From Lumnitzera littorea (Eukaryota; Streptophyta; Magnoliopsida; Myrtales; Combretaceae), in the NCBI GenBank assembly GCA_024138015.1, contig JAMXBB010000012.1:16540634-16604633 (forward strand): a stretch of DNA of 64,000 nt, in the 5' to 3' direction. The notes under the pieces are model-generated. The model was given only the letters and a program-made list of their open reading frames with translations. It had not been told where the DNA came from and made no database searches. Every line of letters starts with the position of its first letter. The first letter of the stretch is position 1. Positions 59,620-64,000 of the stretch are shown piece by piece. The translations under genes were made by a program, and so were the position numbers.

Positions 59620-61200
59620 TCCTAGATGGAAATCTCTATACAAAGGGCGTCTAACCTAATGCCATTGATAGTAACATACCTATAATTGAGCTTAAGACAC
59701 AAGAGAAACTGAGTATTATTGTAAGAGCTATTATGGTTTGTAAAGTTATAATAAAAGAAAAAAAGAAAAAGGTAGAGAACAAATCAACAATTGTATCAAT
59801 GTTGAAAAAAGCTTGGAAGTCTTATGGCAACTGTGAAATTATGGCCATGAAATCAAACTTGTATATATGCTCCTTTAGAGATAAGCTTCAGGTGCTGAGA
59901 ATCATTAAGGACGTTCCCTAGGCATTTCTAGGAAAGCTATTAGTGTTAAACATTTCGAAAGCTCATCAAAACATAAAAGATGTGGATTTAAGTAAATGTT
60001 CCTTTTAGGTTCAAATATACAGTTTGAAGTTAGACCAAATAATCGATAATAATGTGATGAAGATTGCTGCTAGTATGGGTGAAGTAATTGAGGCAGAACC
60101 TATGAATCTAAAAGAATGTGCTTTGAAAGGCTTTTTAAGGGTTAGAGTAAATGTAAATTGGTCCCTTCTTATCCAAACAGGCGCTTGGGTGAATAGAAAC
60201 AAATTAGAGAGGTATTTTGTCAACTTTAAATATGAGAAACTCCCAGATATTGGCTTTAAATGTGGAATACTTAAGCATTCTACAACCGAGTGTAGTTTGG
60301 AAGGTGCAACTCAAAATTATGGCACTTAGTTAAGTGCTACTATGGTAAGACCGCTTGTTGAAGGTGATTCCTCACCATTTAATGCTTCACCAGCTCAACC
60401 ATCCTCAATGGAAGTGGCATCTAATGAATTAAGCCCACTTGATTTGAACTTTACCTCCATTGGGACACTTGGTAGAAGCCTGCTGAGTCCTCTCCTTTGA
60501 GTAGCCCCTTATATAAAGCTAGATCCTTAGCTTACATTCCTCCTGGCTGAAGAACAAAGTCTAATTAACCTGCTTCTAGCAATGCTCAACATGTTCTTAA
60601 CTCCCCCAACCCCTCCCTTCATTTACAAACTAATTATAAAGACTCAAGTAGTAGAACCCCTCTACCCTTAAGCCCCATCACAATGGAATAAGAAGAAGTC
60701 ACTAGTCCAAATAAACTTGCAAACCAAAATAGGCCTCCCTCCCTAAACTTAAACCTTAGCCACATTCAATTACCTAATCCCATCTTATAAACATACATAC
60801 TTACTACCCCAATTTGTTTTAACCCTTCAAACCTTTACATAGTTGAGTTACTTGAAATACCCCTTCCTAATACAAGCACTCAAATCAACTTAAGATCATC
60901 ACCATCTCACCTAATCCTGACCTTAAAAACTTTAGCTATTAAAAGGACAGCAGATGACTTAATCTCAAGGCCAACCAAGTGGCTGAAATTTGATGGCTTC
61001 GGTCCAAAGAATCCTTCCCCAAAAAAGAAATCCCTCATGAAGAGGGGTAAGAGAGCTAGAAAACTCCAAGTAGGCTCGAATAAGAGTGAACCATAGTCTT
61101 CAGGTGTAGTTCTATCTCCCGATTCTCTAGTAGATGTCTCGATTTCTTCTCAATACTTATTTCTAGATGGTTGTGGTAGCTAGCCAGAATCAGCCACACA
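59620..61200 (+). pseudogene. LINE ORF1 remnant (DUF4283 plus zinc-knuckle type)
   Basis: This is the nucleic-acid-binding first protein of a plant L1-type LINE. The DUF4283-like part shows CKVIIKEK...MLKKAWK, a FSFRDKLQVLRI-like segment and DLSKCSF-stop-VQIYSLKLD, where the TAG at 60006-60008 stands for Trp. The best open frame (60024-60329) continues through GEVIEAEP, a RVRVNVNWSLL block and KYEKLPDIGFKCGILKHSTTEC, a CCHC knuckle whose first Cys is lost. A Ser/Pro/Asn-rich C-terminal region with many stops leads to ORF2. Confidence 0.8.
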
Positions 61201-61206
61201 AGGGCC

Positions 61207-64000
61207 ATGATACTTATTAGTTGGAACTATCAAGGCATGGAGGCTCGCTTAACAATTCAAAAGCTCAGGGACCTCATTTATAAGCATAACTCAAGTATTA
61301 TGTTTTTTATGGAAGTAAAAAATAAATTAGGGAAGTTAGCTCATACTAGAAGCTGATTGACATATAATAACGAGTTTTATGTTCCGCCTCAAGGCTTTTC
61401 CAGTGGTTTAGCTCTTTAATGGACTAATGATGTTGATATAGTAGTCCACAATTACAATAAGAATCATATAAGGACCTCGGTATTCCACTATGATGCCTCC
61501 TTGTTCTCTTAGATCTACCCAAACCCCACTCAACTTCAACAACTTTGGTTTGAATTAGAGGATTTTGGTTCTACAATAAATGCTCCATAGTTATGTGTTA
61601 GAGACTTCAATGACATTATGTTTAATCATGAGAAGGAAGGCAGCAACCCACGAAGTGCTAGACTTATGGAACAATTTGGTGCCATGATAATGAATGCAAA
61701 TTTGAACGATTTGAGATTCCAAGCACCAAGTTTCACTTTGTCAAACAAAAGAGCATATAGGTTAGTCATGAAAAGAATAAATTGAGCTTTAGGATCACAA
61801 AAGTAGCTTCATAAGTATCTTAAGATGAATGTTATTCATAGTGAGATGATTGCTTCAAACCATGTAGCACTTATAGTGGACTCTTGCTATAGTGACAAAA
61901 GAAGCAGATCGAGGTTCAAGGTTGAGAATACGTAGACTTCCTCATAATAGTGTAGTGAAACTATCAAAGAAACTTAAGAGGAGCATCCACTAAATTTACA
62001 ACCATAACCCTTTGGCTTCAAGTTGAAACGATATAGGTTAAGACTGAAAGAGTGGTACAAGGTAGCTTTTCCAAATAATGTCAAAGAAATTAGATAAGTG
62101 AAGAATGAACTCCTAAAAGAGTAGAAGAAAGGCACTAATTTGAACGACCAATTGGAAAAGGAGCTCGTTGGAAAGCTTGATCTCCTATGGAGAAAGGAAG
62201 AATTAATTTGGCAACAAAAATCCCAAGTCTCATAGTTAAGAGAAGGGGAACTGTAATACCAAATTCTTCCATCAATCCACTTTATTGAAAAGGCAAAGAA
62301 ATAAAATCCTAAGATTAAAGTCTACTAAGGGTGAGTGGTTAAAGGATGAAGAAAGTATTTTGAGTTATTTTGAGTGCCCTCCACCATTTTTATGTGAACT
62401 TGTTCTAATCAAACTAAGTGAGTGGGTAGGGAAGTGTACTGGAGTCCATTCTTACCCTTGTAAGCAACGAAATGAATATATCATTAAGTAAGCTAGTGTT
62501 AAAGGATGAGATAAAAAAAATGTAACCTTCCAACTTAGTGCGCTAAAAGTGTCAAGTCCAAACGGTGTCTTAAGGGTGTTTTATCAGTGTTACTAGCATT
62601 TGGTAAAGCAATCTATGATAGATACAATTCAGGCCTTCTTTTCCTTAGGTATCATTCCTCCCTCGCTTAATCATACCGATATTGTCCTAATTCTAAAGTT
62701 GCTTCTCCACAAAAGGTAAGCCATTTCTATCTAATTAGTCTATGTAATTTCATTTTCAAGGTCATCTCCAAAGTCTTAATTAATAGGCTTAAACCACTCA
62801 TTCATGATCTAGTCTCTAAACTACAAAGTGCTTTTGTGTCGAGTAGAGTCATTCATGATAATATCATTATTTCACATGAAGTGTTCCATTTCCCAAACAT
62901 GAAACAACTTAACAAGAAATCCTTCTGTGGCCTCAAATTATACATGAAAAAAAATTATGACTAAGTAGAATGGGGCTTCTTAAGAGTTGCCTAGGCTAAG
63001 CTTAGTTTATGTGATGCATGGATTAAATGGGTAATGGAATGTGTGTCCTATGTTTAATATAAAATTGTTGTTAATGGTAAAGTAGTAGGATAAGTTCATT
63101 CATCTAGGAGACTTAAGCAAGGTGATCTCTTGTCACCTTATCTTCTCATTTAAGTAGATGATGTGTTGTCAAGAAACGTCGAAAATGTGGTCCTTAATAA
63201 TCAGCTCATAAGAATGAATATTAGATAATCATGCCCAATACTTTCTCATCTCTTCTTTGTCGATGACTCACTGTTTTTTGTGGAAGCTTTTGAAGCTAAT
63301 GTACAGGTTTTGAAGAACATCATAAAAGACAACTATCAAACATCGGGACAATTGGTAAATCATCAAAAATCTAGTGTTTTCTTTCGAAAGAACTCTCTAA
63401 ATGCAAAGATTGAAGAGATTTATGAAGTTTTGGGACTGCTAGTCACCTTTAATCTAGGTAAGTACATAGACTTACCAACTATTTAGGATAGGAATAAAAT
63501 AGAAGCTCTTAGTTTTGTCAAGGATAAAATTTGCTTTAGAACTACTAGTCACCTTCAATTCAGGTACATTGACTTACCGACTATTTAGGATAGGAATAAA
63601 ATAAAAGCTCTTAGTTTTGTCAAGGATAAAATTTGCTCCAAATTGAACATCTGGAAAAGAAGTATACTTTCAAATACAGGTAGGGTAGTTCTTATTAAAG
63701 CAACTACAGGAGCTATTCCTACCTATACCATCAGTTGCTTCAAATTTTTGAACAAATGGTGTAAAGAGGTAAGCTCTATGATTGTATAGTATTGGTGGGG
63801 TTAGGTGAAGAATGAAAGGAAAATTCATTAGTAAAGCTAGGATAGGATGACCCTACTAAAATCCAATGGAGGTTTGGGATTCAAAGACCTATAGGACTTC
63901 AACTCAATCCTTTCGTCAAAGCTAGCATGGAGGATTGTCAATGCTCGGTTAGAGCCATCAGGGAAATTATAAGCCTCATAACCGTTACTCGAGGTTTAGT
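61207..64000 (+). pseudogene. LINE ORF2 remnant: endonuclease and RT, runs off the window
   Basis: The ATG at 61207 opens an APE-type endonuclease: ILISWNYQGM (family WNCRG), FFMEVKNK with its Glu, RDFNDIM (family GDFN; Gly lost) and SNHVAL at 61855-61872, where SDH is expected, so a catalytic Asp is Asn. RT follows from about 62520: SPNGV, ISKVLINRLKP, QSAFVSSRVIHDNI, KLYMKKNYD-stop-VEW (first catalytic Asp of LDMSKAYDRVEW is Tyr), LKQGDLLSPYL, and FVDDSLFF with both Asp at 63262-63267. A duplicated segment interrupts the domain at 63436-63636. The C-terminal part (SNGGLGFKDL) is cut by the window end. Confidence 0.88.
63436..63636 (+). repeat. Tandem duplication inside the LINE RT
   Basis: Unit 1 starts CTGCTAGTCACCTTTAATC at 63436 and unit 2 CTACTAGTCACCTTCAATTC at 63542, 106 bp later. 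Both contain GACTTACC-ACTATTTAGG and AGTTTTGTCAAGGATAAAAT. The second copy is about 10 bp shorter. Related LINEs should have only one copy. Confidence 0.88.

Overview
The window looks like intergenic and pericentromere-like DNA of a flowering plant, probably a eudicot. It is AT-rich, has a plant-type U-box/ARMADILLO-repeat gene with short exons and GT-AG introns, and carries plant copia, gypsy (Tat/Ogre-type), LINE and MITE sequences. The species cannot be told from the sequence. I found no bacterial-style operon, CRISPR array, rRNA or tRNA gene.

Layout. 1-1.3 kb: AT-rich DNA with a degenerate 341-bp tandem duplication. 1.33-8.5 kb: a decayed Ty1/copia element (5' LTR, primer site, gag, protease, integrase, RT) without RNase H or 3' LTR, split inside RT by a 3.04-kb solo LTR flanked by TTTGG. 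8.5-14.8 kb: gene-free, with duplications and simple repeats. 14.8-18.4 kb: a diverged LTR of the same long-LTR family. 19.8-20.2 kb: a broken RNase H-like (RVT_3) fragment. 20.7-35.3 kb: a decayed 14.6-kb Ty3/gypsy element of Tat/Ogre type, with an extra ORF before gag, dual RNase H and an 84-bp tandem array ahead of its 3' LTR. 35.3-37.7 kb: a GC- and GCTGC-rich island of unknown origin. 38.5-41.1 kb: a foldback of CAY-rich and RTG-rich arms, then MITE-like elements, two of them nested. 41.7-44.9 kb: the only intact gene, a four-exon U-box E3 ligase resembling PUB15. 46.9-48.3 kb: a minus-strand copia RNase H remnant and an unidentified 123-codon ORF. 51.1-51.9 kb: a MITE-like element. 52.3-57.9 kb: two more long LTRs, one inserted into the other with ACAGG target duplications. 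59.6-64 kb: a decayed L1-type LINE that runs off the window.

How it fits together. The U-box gene is open over 647 codons, while every transposon coding region has many stops. Most of those stops sit where the family has Trp or Gln, as expected from C-to-T/G-to-A decay of methylated repeats. The four long LTRs share a conserved block ending in a splice-acceptor-like TGCAG/GT, the most intriguing shared signal here. I see no convincing new multi-gene system; the interest lies in the repeat structures.
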